A DNA stretch of 64,000 nt, taken from NCBI RefSeq assembly GCF_001976065.1, contig NZ_MNAH01000003.1, positions 186,001 through 250,000 of the forward strand, in the 5' to 3' direction. The notes beneath the pieces are model-generated. The model searched no databases, was not told the DNA's origin, and worked only from the letters and a program-made list of their open reading frames with translations. The translations under genes and the position numbers were made by a program. The stretch is from Pseudomonas putida. Lineage in GTDB: Bacteria; Pseudomonadota; Gammaproteobacteria; Pseudomonadales; Pseudomonadaceae. This document shows, one piece after another, positions 39,801-47,421 of the stretch (position 1 is the first letter of the stretch; every line of letters starts with the position of its first letter).

Positions 39801-40338
39801 TCTTGGGCTGGGGCTGGCGATCGCCGACGGACTCTGTCGAGTGCTGGGGCACAAGCTGCGCGTGCGCTCGTGGCCGGGGCGCGGCAGTGTGTTCAGCGTC
39901 AGCGTCCCCCTGGCCCGCGCGCAAGCGGCGCTGCCGGCCAAGGCGGCCGAACTCAACGGCAAGTTGCCCAGTGGCGCCCATGTGCTGTGCATCGACAATG
40001 AAGACAGCATCCTGATCGGCATGAACAGCTTGCTCACCCGCTGGGGCTGCCAGGTCTGGACCGCACGTAACCGCCAGGAGTGCATGACGCTGCTTGCCGA
40101 CGGGTTGCGCCCGCAACTGGCGCTGGTGGACTACCACCTGGACGATGGCGAAACCGGCACCGAACTGATGGCCTGGCTGCGCACCCGCTTGGGCGAGCCG
40201 GTCCCCGGCGTGGTGATCAGCGCCGACGGTCGACCCGAGACGATGGCCCAGGTGCACGCGGCGGGGCTCGACTACTTGGCCAAACCGGTGAAACCGGCGG
40301 CGTTGCGGGCATTGTTGAGTCGGCATTTGCCGTTGTAA
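36868..40338 (+). CDS. Hybrid sensor histidine kinase with Na+/solute symporter-type membrane domain
   Basis: 1156 residues. The first ~500 form about 13 helices of the sodium:solute symporter fold (TSWTFFGAVGQAAEQLWSFLPIYLGPILL, ITSIADFIAARYGKS). A PAS region follows (~620-750, ENITQGISVVDQSLKLVAWNRRYLELFNYP), then a coiled coil, HisKA with H806 in VSHDLMQPLNAARL, an ATPase domain (FEEFKRLDSHQTRAEKGLGLGLAIADGL) and a C-terminal receiver with phosphorylatable D1088 (LALVDYHLDDGE). The HDLMQPL box is of the NahK/PA3271 group rather than CbrA, which lacks a receiver. The membrane domain may sense or carry a solute. TGGAG five bases before ATG 36868 fixes the start. No response regulator gene is adjacent. 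Confidence 0.93.
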   Translation: MSLSSGLIAIVALAYMAIMFAIAFYGDRRSAPLPPRVRAWVYSLSLAVYCTSWTFFGAVGQAAEQLWSFLPIYLGPILLLIGAPWVLQKMVMISKQENITSIADFIAARYGKSQSLAVVVALICLVGVLPYIALQLKGIVLGVNLLIGAGADAMGVRAQDTALVVSLVLALFTIVFGTRNLDATEHHRGMVLAIAFESLVKLFAFLAVGAYVTFGLYDGFDDLFDQAMLAPRLEEYWKETINWPSMVVQTGVAMMAIICLPRQFHVTVVENIDPQDLRLAKWVFPAYLALAALFVVPIALAGQMMLPSSVLPDSFVISLPLAQAHPALALLAFIGGASAATGMVIVASVALSTMVSNDMLLPWLLRRNNAERPFEVFRQWMLSVRRVSIVVILLLAYVSYRLLGSTASLATIGQIAFAAVTQLAPAMLGALYWKQANRRGVFAGLAAGTFLWFYTLILPIAAHSLGLSLSSFPGLAWLHSNPLNLPITPLTQGVVLSLAGNFTLFAWVSVLSRTRVSEHWQAGRFIGQEISARPSARSMLAVQIDDLLQLAARFVGEERARQSFIRFAYRQGKGFNPNQNADGEWIAHTERLLAGVLGASSTRAVVKAAIEGREMQLEDVVRIADEASEVLQFNRALLQGAIENITQGISVVDQSLKLVAWNRRYLELFNYPDGLISVGRPIADIIRYNAERGLCGPGEAEVHVARRLHWMRQGRAHTSERLFPNGRVIELIGNPMPGGGFVMSFTDITAFREAEQALTEANEGLEQRVTERTHELSQLNVALTEAKGTAEAANQSKTRFLAAVSHDLMQPLNAARLFSAALSHQDDGLSAEAQKLVQHLDSSLRSAEDLISDLLDISRLENGKINPDAKPFAVNELFDTLGAEFKALAQDQGLEFRVRSSTLRINSDIKLLRRILQNFLTNAFRYAKGPILLGVRRRQGELCLEVWDRGPGIPEDKQQVIFEEFKRLDSHQTRAEKGLGLGLAIADGLCRVLGHKLRVRSWPGRGSVFSVSVPLARAQAALPAKAAELNGKLPSGAHVLCIDNEDSILIGMNSLLTRWGCQVWTARNRQECMTLLADGLRPQLALVDYHLDDGETGTELMAWLRTRLGEPVPGVVISADGRPETMAQVHAAGLDYLAKPVKPAALRALLSRHLPL

Positions 40339-40343
40339 TGTCA

Positions 40344-40368
40344 AAAAGATCGCAGCCTGCGATCTTTT
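40344..40368. terminator. Bidirectional terminator between the kinase gene and rmuC
   Basis: AAAAGATCGCAG / CTGCGATCTTTT around a one-base centre, six bases past the kinase stop codon. The convergent rmuC gene ends at 40374, so the hairpin can serve both. Confidence 0.85.
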
Positions 40369-40373
40369 GATCT

Positions 40374-41852
40374 TTATTCCGGCAACTCGACCAACCCGTC
40401 CACATCAGTCATCGCCCGCTCCAACAAATCCGCCGGCAGGCTCTTGCTCGCCCGCGCGCCCAGCAACTTGAGTTGCTCGCTACGGCTGACCAGGTTGCCC
40501 CGCCCTTCTGTCAGCTTGTTGCGCGCCGAGCTGTAGGCCTTGTCCAATTGCTGCAAGCGATTGCCGACTTCGTCCAGATCCTGGATGAACAGCACGAACT
40601 TGTCGTACAGCCACCCGGCCCGCTCGGCGATTTCCCGGGCGTTCTGGCTTTGCCGCTCCTGCTTCCACAAGCTGTCGATGACCCGCAGGGTTGCCAGCAG
40701 CGTGGTCGGGCTGACGATCACGATGTTGCGGTCGAACGCTTCCTGGAACAGCGTCGGCTCAGCCTGCAACGCGGCGGAAAACGCCGCTTCGATCGGCACG
40801 AACAGCAAGACGAAGTCGAGGCTGTGCAAGCCGTCGAGACGCTTGTAGTCCTTGCCGGCCAAGCCCTTGACATGATTTCGCAGGGACAGCACATGCTGCT
40901 TGATGGCAATCTGGCCGATGGCTTCGTCTTCGGCAGCCACGTATTGCTGATAGGCCGTCAGGCTGACCTTGGAATCGACCACCACCTGTTTGTCGCCCGG
41001 CAGGTAGATGATGACATCCGGCTGGAAACGCTCGCCATCCGGGCCCTTGAGATTGACCTGGGTCTGGTACTCGCGGCCCTTCTCGAGCCCCGCATGCTCG
41101 AGCACACGTTCCAGGATCAGTTCGCCCCAGTTGCCCTGGGTTTTCTGCCCTTTCAGGGCGCGGGTCAGGTTGGTGGCCTCGTCGCTCAGGCGCAGATTGA
41201 GTTGTTGCAGGCGCTCCAGCTCCTTGGCCAGGGAGAAGCGCTCCCGGGCTTCGGCCTGATAACTTTCCTCGACGCGTTTTTCAAAAGACTGGATACGCTC
41301 CTTCAACGGATCGAGCAGTTGACCCAGGCGCTGCTGGCTGGTCTCGGCAAAACGCTGCTCGCGCTCGTCGAAAATTTTTCCCGCCAGCTCGGCGAACTGC
41401 GCCCGCAGCTCGTCCCGCGAGCCCTGCAGGTCGTTGAGGCGCTGCTGATGGCTTTCCTGCTGCTCGCGCAGCTCGGCGTTGAGGGACGCGGCCTGAGCGT
41501 CAAGGCGGCGCAATTCAGCCTCTTTGCCGGCGCGTTCGATATTCCAGGCATGGGCCGCATCGCGGGCATCGTCACGCTCGATTTGCAGCAGTTCGACCTC
41601 ACGCCGCACCGCGGCGAGGTCTGCCTGTTTGGCGGCGTTGGCCTGTGCGAGATCGGCGATTTCATCGCGACAGGCCTCGAGTTGCGCATTCAAGCCATCC
41701 TGCGCCAGATGCGCCGTGGCCAGGCGCTCTTCCAGCAGCGTCGCCTGGGCCTGGGCAGTGCTCGCCCGGCGTTGCAGTTGCCAGGCCAACACCAGCAACG
41801 GCAGCGCCGCACCCGCCAGCCCCAGCAATGCGCTGGTCAAGTCCATAGCCAT
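40374..41852 (-). CDS. rmuC: DNA recombination protein RmuC
   Basis: About 492 residues. One N-terminal membrane helix (LLGLAGAALPLLVLAWQLQRR) is followed by some 180 residues of coiled coil rich in Glu, Arg, Ala and Gln, then the RmuC nuclease-like core: GNWGELILERVLEHAGLEKGREYQTQ, PDVIIYLPGDKQVVVDSKVSL, LDFVLLFVPIEAAF. RmuC limits inversion at short inverted repeats in Escherichia coli. AGGAG five bases before ATG 41852 favours that codon; ATG 41867 and ATG 41846 are also in frame. Confidence 0.92.
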   Translation of the reverse strand: MAMDLTSALLGLAGAALPLLVLAWQLQRRASTAQAQATLLEERLATAHLAQDGLNAQLEACRDEIADLAQANAAKQADLAAVRREVELLQIERDDARDAAHAWNIERAGKEAELRRLDAQAASLNAELREQQESHQQRLNDLQGSRDELRAQFAELAGKIFDEREQRFAETSQQRLGQLLDPLKERIQSFEKRVEESYQAEARERFSLAKELERLQQLNLRLSDEATNLTRALKGQKTQGNWGELILERVLEHAGLEKGREYQTQVNLKGPDGERFQPDVIIYLPGDKQVVVDSKVSLTAYQQYVAAEDEAIGQIAIKQHVLSLRNHVKGLAGKDYKRLDGLHSLDFVLLFVPIEAAFSAALQAEPTLFQEAFDRNIVIVSPTTLLATLRVIDSLWKQERQSQNAREIAERAGWLYDKFVLFIQDLDEVGNRLQQLDKAYSSARNKLTEGRGNLVSRSEQLKLLGARASKSLPADLLERAMTDVDGLVELPE

Positions 41853-41913
41853 AGCCACTCCTGCCATTGAAATAAAGCCTGAAGGTTAACCAAGGCGTCA
41901 GGTCTTGGACAGC

Positions 41914-42270
41914 TCAGTCTTCGATCAGGCCCAGTTCCTGCTGCGCACGCAAGTCCCCTGCCCTTGCGGCCTGGCGCAAGAGATCCTGGCCAATCCGGCG
42001 ATCGCGGGCGTTACCGCATTCCCGGCACATCAGTTGCCCCAGCCGTCCCTGTGCAGCGACGACACCTTCACGCGCCGGTTGCTTGAGCAAATGTCCGGCG
42101 ATGTGTTTGACGTTCGGGTTTTCGCCCAGGCGCGGGCTGTCCAGCAGCCACTCGGCCACCCGCATCGAAAAGCGCTTGGGTGAGGCGACGGTGGACGATT
42201 TGTCGGAGGAGGAAGGAGGTGGTGTACGAAACTTCATAAAGCACTGTGGGCAGATCGGAAGGCGCGCCAC
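41914..42270 (-). CDS. Small conserved protein with two CxxC pairs
   Basis: 118 residues from GTG 42270. CPQC (residues 7-10) and CREC near residue 82 could bind one zinc ion. The C-terminal part (LLRQAARAGDLRAQQELGLIE) resembles a Sel1/TPR helix pair. If the start were ATG 42237 the first CxxC would be lost, so the upstream GTG is preferred. The function is unknown. It is upstream of rmuC on the same strand, with 61 bp between. Confidence 0.6.
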   Translation of the reverse strand: MARLPICPQCFMKFRTPPPSSSDKSSTVASPKRFSMRVAEWLLDSPRLGENPNVKHIAGHLLKQPAREGVVAAQGRLGQLMCRECGNARDRRIGQDLLRQAARAGDLRAQQELGLIED

Positions 42271-43213
42271 TCTACTCTCTTTTTCTTACAGGTAAAGCCG
42301 AAAAAAACCCGGCACGCCCGTCCTAGAGCAAGCGCTCGGGACAATCCACAGAAGCTGTGGATAACTCAGTGGACAACCGTCATTGAACTCGCGCAAAGGC
42401 TTATGGAATGGGGCCTGCAGTCAAACTGACGATTTTTTCACCAGTAAAAAAAAGCGATGTTTTTCATTGACTTAAATTTTGGTTACAGGCACCCACTGCG
42501 TTTGAAGGCTGGATGACAGCGCGGTGACAGTCTGCGCAACTAATGTGCACAAGTACCTTCGTCACGGTTATATCGCTGCGCTTTTTCGGCGCATTTTTCT
42601 CTGTTTGCTGGGGATAACCCACGCTAAACCCGCGTTCCAGGCTGGTTGCGGGCATGCAAATGATGAAGACCACCGGTCGGATTTCGGGCTACTACAAGGC
42701 TGTCCCAGGCATCGCCACGCAGCCGCCGGACGATGAAGTGGCGAGAGCATGCTGTTTTTTTGCCAGCCCCCTTCCCTTTGCCAGATCAATCCGTTACTAT
42801 CCGCGCCGTTAGTACCAAGCTGAAAGTCAATTCTGGTCGAACAAATCCCCCCGGAGCCTTCCACAGGAAGCAGCCACCGAAAAAGCGGGATCGACCACCT
42901 CGATGGTTTCCAGGTAAATCTTGCGCCAACACGGCCTTTGAATCGAAAACAAAGGGTGTTGCCAGGCTCATTACTCTGTCCGAACCAGCCTGCAAATTGA
43001 TCAGGATCTTCACCCCGGGCCCAGAACCTTTGCCCCTGATGTGTTGCCTGCCCTCCTAAGTACCTACCTGCCAGCCCAAGCGCGCCAATTATCAGCGCTT
43101 CAAACTGGCTGCTTTGTTCCAGTCGGGTTCTTCGTTCGACCAACGGTGGTCGTCGTCACTGGAACGTTTTAATTTTGCACGGCTCTTATCCGTGTCGCTT
43201 GTAGGAACACCCA
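42271..43213. other. Nearly 1 kb without a convincing gene
   Basis: Open frames on both strands (for example 42568-43143 minus and 42733-43059 plus) overlap each other, lack ribosome sites and have no family features. The first ~300 bases are AT-rich with runs of A and T. The segment from about 42770 to 43213 reads like a long leader of the small gene at 43214. A TTGCCA...TTACTAT-like promoter near 42780-42806 is possible but its spacing is poor. A small RNA cannot be excluded. Confidence 0.45.
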
Positions 43214-43444
43214 ATGACTATGTCTACTCAAATCCATACCCAGGATGCTATCCGCACCCTCACCAACGCTTTTGCACCGATGAACTGCCTGATCATGGCC
43301 GCGCGCAAAGGCTGTTTCAGCTTCACCCTGGTCAACGAACACGGCATCGCCCGTCACAGCGAACGCCTGTACCCCGACCAGTACTCCAGCGCCGAACCGC
43401 TGCAGGCAGTGATCGAGCGTACGCGCCAGGCCCTGGTCGCCTGA
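43214..43444 (+). CDS. Small conserved protein of unknown function
   Basis: 76 residues: MTMSTQIHTQDAIRTLTNAF, then CLIMAARKGCFSFTLVNEHG and a C-terminal helix (LQAVIERTRQALVA). It reads like a compact alpha/beta domain with no signal peptide and no membrane helix. AGGA seven bases upstream gives a good ribosome site. It formerly ended at a terminator hairpin 25 bases downstream, now split by the 880-bp element. No family name is recognised with certainty. Confidence 0.72.
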   Translation: MTMSTQIHTQDAIRTLTNAFAPMNCLIMAARKGCFSFTLVNEHGIARHSERLYPDQYSSAEPLQAVIERTRQALVA

Positions 43445-43475
43445 GACGCCAGCGTTACTGAAACACCAGAAGCCC

Positions 43476-43488
43476 CGCCCAAAAAGCG
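43476..43488. repeat. Left 13-bp target-site duplication
   Basis: CGCCCAAAAAGCG, repeated exactly at 44369-44381. It is the loop and top of the stem of the interrupted terminator AGCCCCG-CCCAAAAAG-CGGGGCT. Confidence 0.88.
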
Positions 43489-44368
43489 TAATGCTGTTCA
43501 CTTTAGGTTGGAGGGCTTCAGGTGGATATTTGGATTAGGTGTATATCCATTCCTGCGGTAACGGCCACCTAAGGTTTCGCCCTTACGGCGAGTCACTTGG
43601 AAGAACGGAACGCCGCCCGGCCCCAAGTAACCAAGGGCTCTTGCCCCTGGCGTTCGGTGCCTCGCCCAGGCTCGGCATACCCTCGCTCCGGTCCTGCTCC
43701 GTGGGCCCGCCGCGATGGGCCATCCTTGGCCCAGCGCGGCTAACCCGGCATCCATGCCGGGTTGCCCACTGCGCAGAACCGGAACGAAGCCTCTCGATGG
43801 GGCAAGAAAATCAAAAGCCAAAGCAAAAGCGAGGCGGCCTGACAGCCGACCTGATTAAGGGACCTGTCTACGATCCAATTGTGCGAGCCTGCTCGCGATG
43901 GACGTCCAGATAGCGCGATCCTCCAGACAGGGCGCGATATCGTTGACGTCCATCGTCGGAACGCCGCCCGGAGCAAGCTCGCTCCTACAGGGGAACGTGC
44001 TCACTTGAAACCAGGTCGGCTGTCAGGCCGCCTCGCTTTGCTTTGATCGTGGCGCCCCGTTAAACCACGATGGCCGAACGCAGGCATTGCGCAGTGGGGA
44101 AACCGGCAGGACGCCGGTTTAGCCGCGCTGGGCCAGGGATGGCCCATCGCGGCGACCCACGGAGCAATGCCGGAGAGAGGGCATGCCGAGCCACAGCGAG
44201 GCACCGAGTGGTGGGGCAAGAGCCTTTTGGTTACTTGGGGCCGGGCGGCGTTCCGTTCTTCCAAAAGTGACTCGCTGTAAGAGCGAAACCCTAAGTGGCC
44301 GTTACCGCAGCAATGGATATCCCCCCAATCCAGTTCTTAACAACACCATGCTTAAGTGAACAGCATTA
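43489..44368. mobile_element. 880-bp non-coding palindromic element with terminal inverted repeats
   Basis: Bounded by 15-bp inverted ends (TAATGCTGTTCACTT at 43489-43503, its reverse complement at 44354-44368) and by a 13-bp direct duplication. Inside, the left half (about 43543-43855) is an imperfect reverse complement of the right half (about 44010-44330). Shared blocks in order include GCGGTAACGGCCAC, TTTCGC(C/T)CTTAC, GAAGAACGGAACGCCGCCCG, CCGCGATGGGCCATCC, GGCCCAGCGCGGCTAA and GAGGCGGCCTGACAGCCGAC. The centre holds decayed REP-like sequence. No transposase or other credible gene is present; all reading frames are palindrome shadows. It fits a non-autonomous, MITE-like element mobilised in trans. 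The second copy at 60693-61392 lacks the 15-bp ends. Confidence 0.85.
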
Positions 44369-44390
44369 CGCCCAAAAAGCGGGGCTTTTT
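44369..44390 (+). terminator. Right part of the interrupted terminator, with the second target duplication
   Basis: CGCCCAAAAAGCGGGGCTTTTT. Joined to AGCCCCG at 43471-43477 without the element and one duplication, it restores a standard rho-independent terminator for the gene at 43214. Confidence 0.8.
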
Positions 44391-44599
44391 GTTGCCCAAC
44401 GTTTCCAGGTGACTAAGCACGGATAGATATAAGGTTTATAACTCGCAGGCGGAAATATTTTAAAAACAGTCCTTTACGCGGTGAATATGACACTAGACTT
44501 CAACTCAAGCGGCCCTGTTCCGCTTCCGACGAGCCTGAGTCGATTCACCGCTGCCAAAGCCTTTCAGGTTCGTCGCCAAATTGATGTATCGAGGGTTTT

Positions 44600-45082
44600 A
44601 TGGGTATCGCTGCCAGCGAACTGTGCCGTTATGTGATCCGTCCAACCTTGATCTACCTTGGACGCCATAGCGCAACCGCCGAATCCCTGCTGCTTGGCAT
44701 TGCCGCCAGCCAGTCAGCCCTTGGTTCCGCCCTGCATGACCGCCGTGGACACGGCCTGTACCGAATCGCCGAACCCCGCCACCAGGCACTCTGGGACCAT
44801 TACCTGGCACTCGACCCGGAACGTGCGAGCCTGGTTCGAGGCCTGGCGAGCCAGCATGCTTTCCTCAGCGGCCCGCACCTGGAATTGACCGTCAACCTGC
44901 GTTACGCCACCGCCATTGCCTGGCTGCTGGTCGAAGAACAGAACACTCCCCTCCCCGAAGCAGACGACCTGCTGGGCATGGCGCGAATCTGGCGCCAGAC
45001 CTTCCAGCCCCAGGGTCGCCTGCGAGACTTCACCTGCGCCTGGCAAACTTGTGTATCACCGCTGAATCAGGTCGCCTGCTGA
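44600..45082 (+). CDS. Conserved protein of unknown function
   Basis: 160 residues from ATG 44600, with GAGGG four bases upstream. The sequence is mainly helical (YVIRPTLIYLGRHSATAESLLLGIAASQSALG, LWDHYLALDPERASLVRGLASQHAF), without signal peptide or clear membrane helix. No family name is recognised. It lies 146 bp before the FadL-type porin gene on the same strand. Alone between the element and the porin, it has no evident operon partner. Confidence 0.7.
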   Translation: MGIAASELCRYVIRPTLIYLGRHSATAESLLLGIAASQSALGSALHDRRGHGLYRIAEPRHQALWDHYLALDPERASLVRGLASQHAFLSGPHLELTVNLRYATAIAWLLVEEQNTPLPEADDLLGMARIWRQTFQPQGRLRDFTCAWQTCVSPLNQVAC

Positions 45083-45228
45083 AACCTCTGGATGCAAAGA
45101 TCGCTCAACTGGCAGCGAATCTGGTCGGATTGTCCTACAAAACCGCTCTAAATCAAGCATTACAGCCTATGGCGCTGGGACGAAAATGTTGGTAATTTTC
45201 GCCCCGGTGATCACCAGGAGTTCTAATA

Positions 45229-46500
45229 ATGAAAAAAGTAATGCTCAAAACCACCATTAGCCTCGCCGTTGCCTTGGCATCCACCCAGATCTTCGCCAGT
45301 GGTTTTGCCCTCAACGAACAAAGCATCAGCGGGATGGGGACAGGTTTTGCCGGGCGATCTTCTGCTGCCGACGACGCATCCACCGTATTTGGCAACCCTG
45401 CCGGCATGTCTCGCCTCAAGCGCGAACAAGTAACCGGCGGCGCTGCATTCATCGACGCGCACGCTGACATCAGCGATGCCAGCTCGTCGAATGGCGGCAC
45501 CAACAAGGGCGACATGGTCCCTTTCATGGGCGTGCCTATGGGTTACTACGTCAAGCCACTCGATGACCAGTGGGCAGTCGGTTTCGGCGTCTACGCTCCC
45601 TTCGGCCTGGTGACCGACTATGAGAACGGCTTCGCCGGCCGTTACTTCGGCAGCAAGAGCGAAGTCACGATCGTGACCCTGCAGCCAACCGTCAGCTACG
45701 CCTTTAACGACAAGGTGTCGATCGGTTTCGGTCCGACGATCAACCGCATCGACGGCAAGCTGGAATCGAATCTGTCGCTGAGCCCGAACCCAGCCGCACC
45801 GGACGGTGAAGTCAAAATCAAGGGTGACGACACTGCGCTGGGCTACAACATCGGTATTCTGGTGCAAGCCACCGACTCCACTCGCGTCGGCCTGACCTAT
45901 CACTCGAAAGTGAAGTACAAGCTCGAGGGTGACACCAAGGTCAACTACGTCGGCCTCGCTGCCCTGCGTCAGAGCCCGAACCAGAAGTACGACGCTTCGC
46001 TGGACATCACCACGCCTGAGTCGGTGGACTTCTCGGTCACGCATCAACTGGACGACCAGTGGACCCTCTACGCAGGCAGCACCTGGACTCGCTGGAGCCG
46101 CCTGAAAGAAATCACCGTCGAGAACAGTGGTGTGCCTGCTGCTTTGAACCCAGCGTTTGGCACCATCACCGAAGAACAGAACTGGCACGACACTTGGGCT
46201 CACGCCATCGGTGCTTCGTATCAGCTGAACAAGCAATGGGTGTTGCGTACCGGCCTGTCGGTCGACCAGTCGCCGACCAACAACGAAAATCGCTCCCCAC
46301 GCATTCCAACGGGCGATCGCACGATCTTCAGCCTGGGCGCCGGCTGGAGCCCGACCGACGACCTGACCATCGACGTGGCGTACTCGTACCTGCGTGAAGA
46401 GTCGGTCAAGGTCAACGACAACAACGGCCGCCAGGCCTACAGCTCCAAGTATGAAAACTGGGCGAACGGTTTCGGTGTCGGTGCGACCTACCGCTTCTGA
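45229..46500 (+). CDS. FadL-family outer-membrane transport protein
   Basis: 423 residues. Signal peptide MKKVMLKTTISLAVALASTQIFASG with cleavage near residue 24, then the FadL N-terminal hatch FALNEQSISGMGTGFAGRSSAADDASTVFGNPAGMSRL. The rest alternates aromatic beta strands and ends with GVGATYRF, a C-terminal phenylalanine typical of BamA-assembled barrels. FadL proteins take up long-chain fatty acids or other hydrophobic compounds. AGGAG eight bases upstream is a strong ribosome site. A terminator follows. Confidence 0.94.
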   Translation: MKKVMLKTTISLAVALASTQIFASGFALNEQSISGMGTGFAGRSSAADDASTVFGNPAGMSRLKREQVTGGAAFIDAHADISDASSSNGGTNKGDMVPFMGVPMGYYVKPLDDQWAVGFGVYAPFGLVTDYENGFAGRYFGSKSEVTIVTLQPTVSYAFNDKVSIGFGPTINRIDGKLESNLSLSPNPAAPDGEVKIKGDDTALGYNIGILVQATDSTRVGLTYHSKVKYKLEGDTKVNYVGLAALRQSPNQKYDASLDITTPESVDFSVTHQLDDQWTLYAGSTWTRWSRLKEITVENSGVPAALNPAFGTITEEQNWHDTWAHAIGASYQLNKQWVLRTGLSVDQSPTNNENRSPRIPTGDRTIFSLGAGWSPTDDLTIDVAYSYLREESVKVNDNNGRQAYSSKYENWANGFGVGATYRF

Positions 46501-46535
46501 TGACCTGCGGCGAGCCTGAACCCTTCGCCTGACAC

Positions 46536-46575
46536 CAAAAAGCCCCGCCCTCTTGTACAGAGGCGGGGCTTTTTA
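46536..46575. terminator. Terminator after the FadL-type gene
   Basis: AAAAAGCCCCGCC / GGCGGGGCTTTTT with a twelve-base centre and T-run; symmetric, so it may also act leftward for the peroxidase gene. Its sequence closely resembles the terminator that the 880-bp element has entered. Confidence 0.92.
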
Positions 46576-46610
46576 ATTTCCACGCATGAGATCAGGCTGG
46601 CCGGAAGGCC

Positions 46611-46640
46611 GTCATCGCCAGCAAGCCGGCTCCTACAGTT
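46611..46640. repeat. Single REP unit
   Basis: CATCGCCAGCAAGCCGGCTCC.. between the terminator and the peroxidase gene. Confidence 0.75.
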
Positions 46641-46664
46641 TTGCGTTATCCATGTGAGCGTCGA

Positions 46665-47231
46665 TCAGGGCGCTGAAGCCAACGGCGGCGAAGCCAGCGC
46701 TTTTTCCACCGCTTCAATGAACTCAGGATCATCGGGCTTGGTCAGGCTGGAGAAACTGGCGATCACCTTGCCCTGGCGATCGACCACGTACTTGTAGAAA
46801 TTCCACTTCGGCGCGCCGCTCTGCTCGGCGAGCACCTTGAACAGGTTTGTTGCATCGTCGCCCCTGACCTTCTGCGGCTCGGTCATGGTGAAGGTCACGC
46901 CGTAGTTCACGTAGCAGACCTTGGCCGTCTCGGCGCCATCCTTGGACTCCTGCTTGAAGTCATTGGACGGCACACCGATCACCTCCAGCCCCTGCTCCTT
47001 ATACCGCTGATTGAGCGCCTCAAGGCTTTTGAACTGCGGGGCAAAACCACAGAAGCTTGCAGTATTGACCACCACCAGCGGCTTGCCGGCGAAGCGCTGG
47101 CACAGGCCAATGGATTCATTGGCGCGCAACTTGGGCAACGAGCCCTGCAGCAACGCCGGGCACTCGGCCGACTGGGCCAATCCGGTAAAGGCTACCAGTA
47201 ACGCGGGAACCGCCAGCCAGCGCATCAGCAT
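46665..47231 (-). CDS. Exported glutathione-peroxidase-like protein
   Basis: 188 residues. Signal peptide [24 protein letters not shown]; the cysteine after SA is not a clear lipobox, so periplasmic export is likely. The peroxidatic motif reads [20 protein letters not shown] (compare NVASKCGFTPQY), and WNF is present in [14 protein letters not shown]. The usual Gln-bearing FPCNQF is replaced by VPSNDF, so the classical Cys-Gln-Trp triad is incomplete; a thioredoxin-type or altered peroxidase is possible. AAGGAAG seven bases upstream supports ATG 47231. Confidence 0.87.
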   Translation of the reverse strand: MLMRWLAVPALLVAFTGLAQSAECPALLQGSLPKLRANESIGLCQRFAGKPLVVVNTASFCGFAPQFKSLEALNQRYKEQGLEVIGVPSNDFKQESKDGAETAKVCYVNYGVTFTMTEPQKVRGDDATNLFKVLAEQSGAPKWNFYKYVVDRQGKVIASFSSLTKPDDPEFIEAVEKALASPPLASAP

Positions 47232-47298
47232 ATCGGTACTTCCTTGAGAGTTCGTGTTTGGTCGACGTTACTCGCCCTCACTTCCCGCCTGCAAGCCT

Positions 47299-47421
47299 TT
47301 AGCATGCCCCCAGGCCCAGCTGCATCAGCGCCAACCCGCCCTGATGCCAGCCCCACCATGCCAGCGCCAGCAGCAAGGCGCAGACGGCAGCCACCATGAT
47401 CCGTGGCCACAGGCTGTTCAT
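47299..47421 (-). CDS. 40-residue membrane protein coupled to the MFS gene
   Basis: MNSLWPRIMVAAVCALLLAL is followed by AWWGWHQGGLALMQLGLGAC and a TAA stop. One helix, tryptophan-rich border. Its ATG overlaps the stop codon of the MFS gene (ATGA), the standard sign of coupled translation. Nothing else is coding in the 190 bp between the MFS and peroxidase genes. Unknown function; possibly a small partner of the transporter. Confidence 0.6.
   Translation of the reverse strand: MNSLWPRIMVAAVCALLLALAWWGWHQGGLALMQLGLGAC

Noticed and set aside
42568..43143. 191-codon minus-strand frame before the small gene at 43214
   Set aside because: No family features, a competing plus-strand frame over the same bases, and no suitable ribosome site.
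43498..44270. Several 66- to 124-codon frames inside the 880-bp element
   Set aside because: They occur as mirror pairs because the DNA is a palindrome, and the same frames are broken in the copy at 61 kb, so no protein is conserved.
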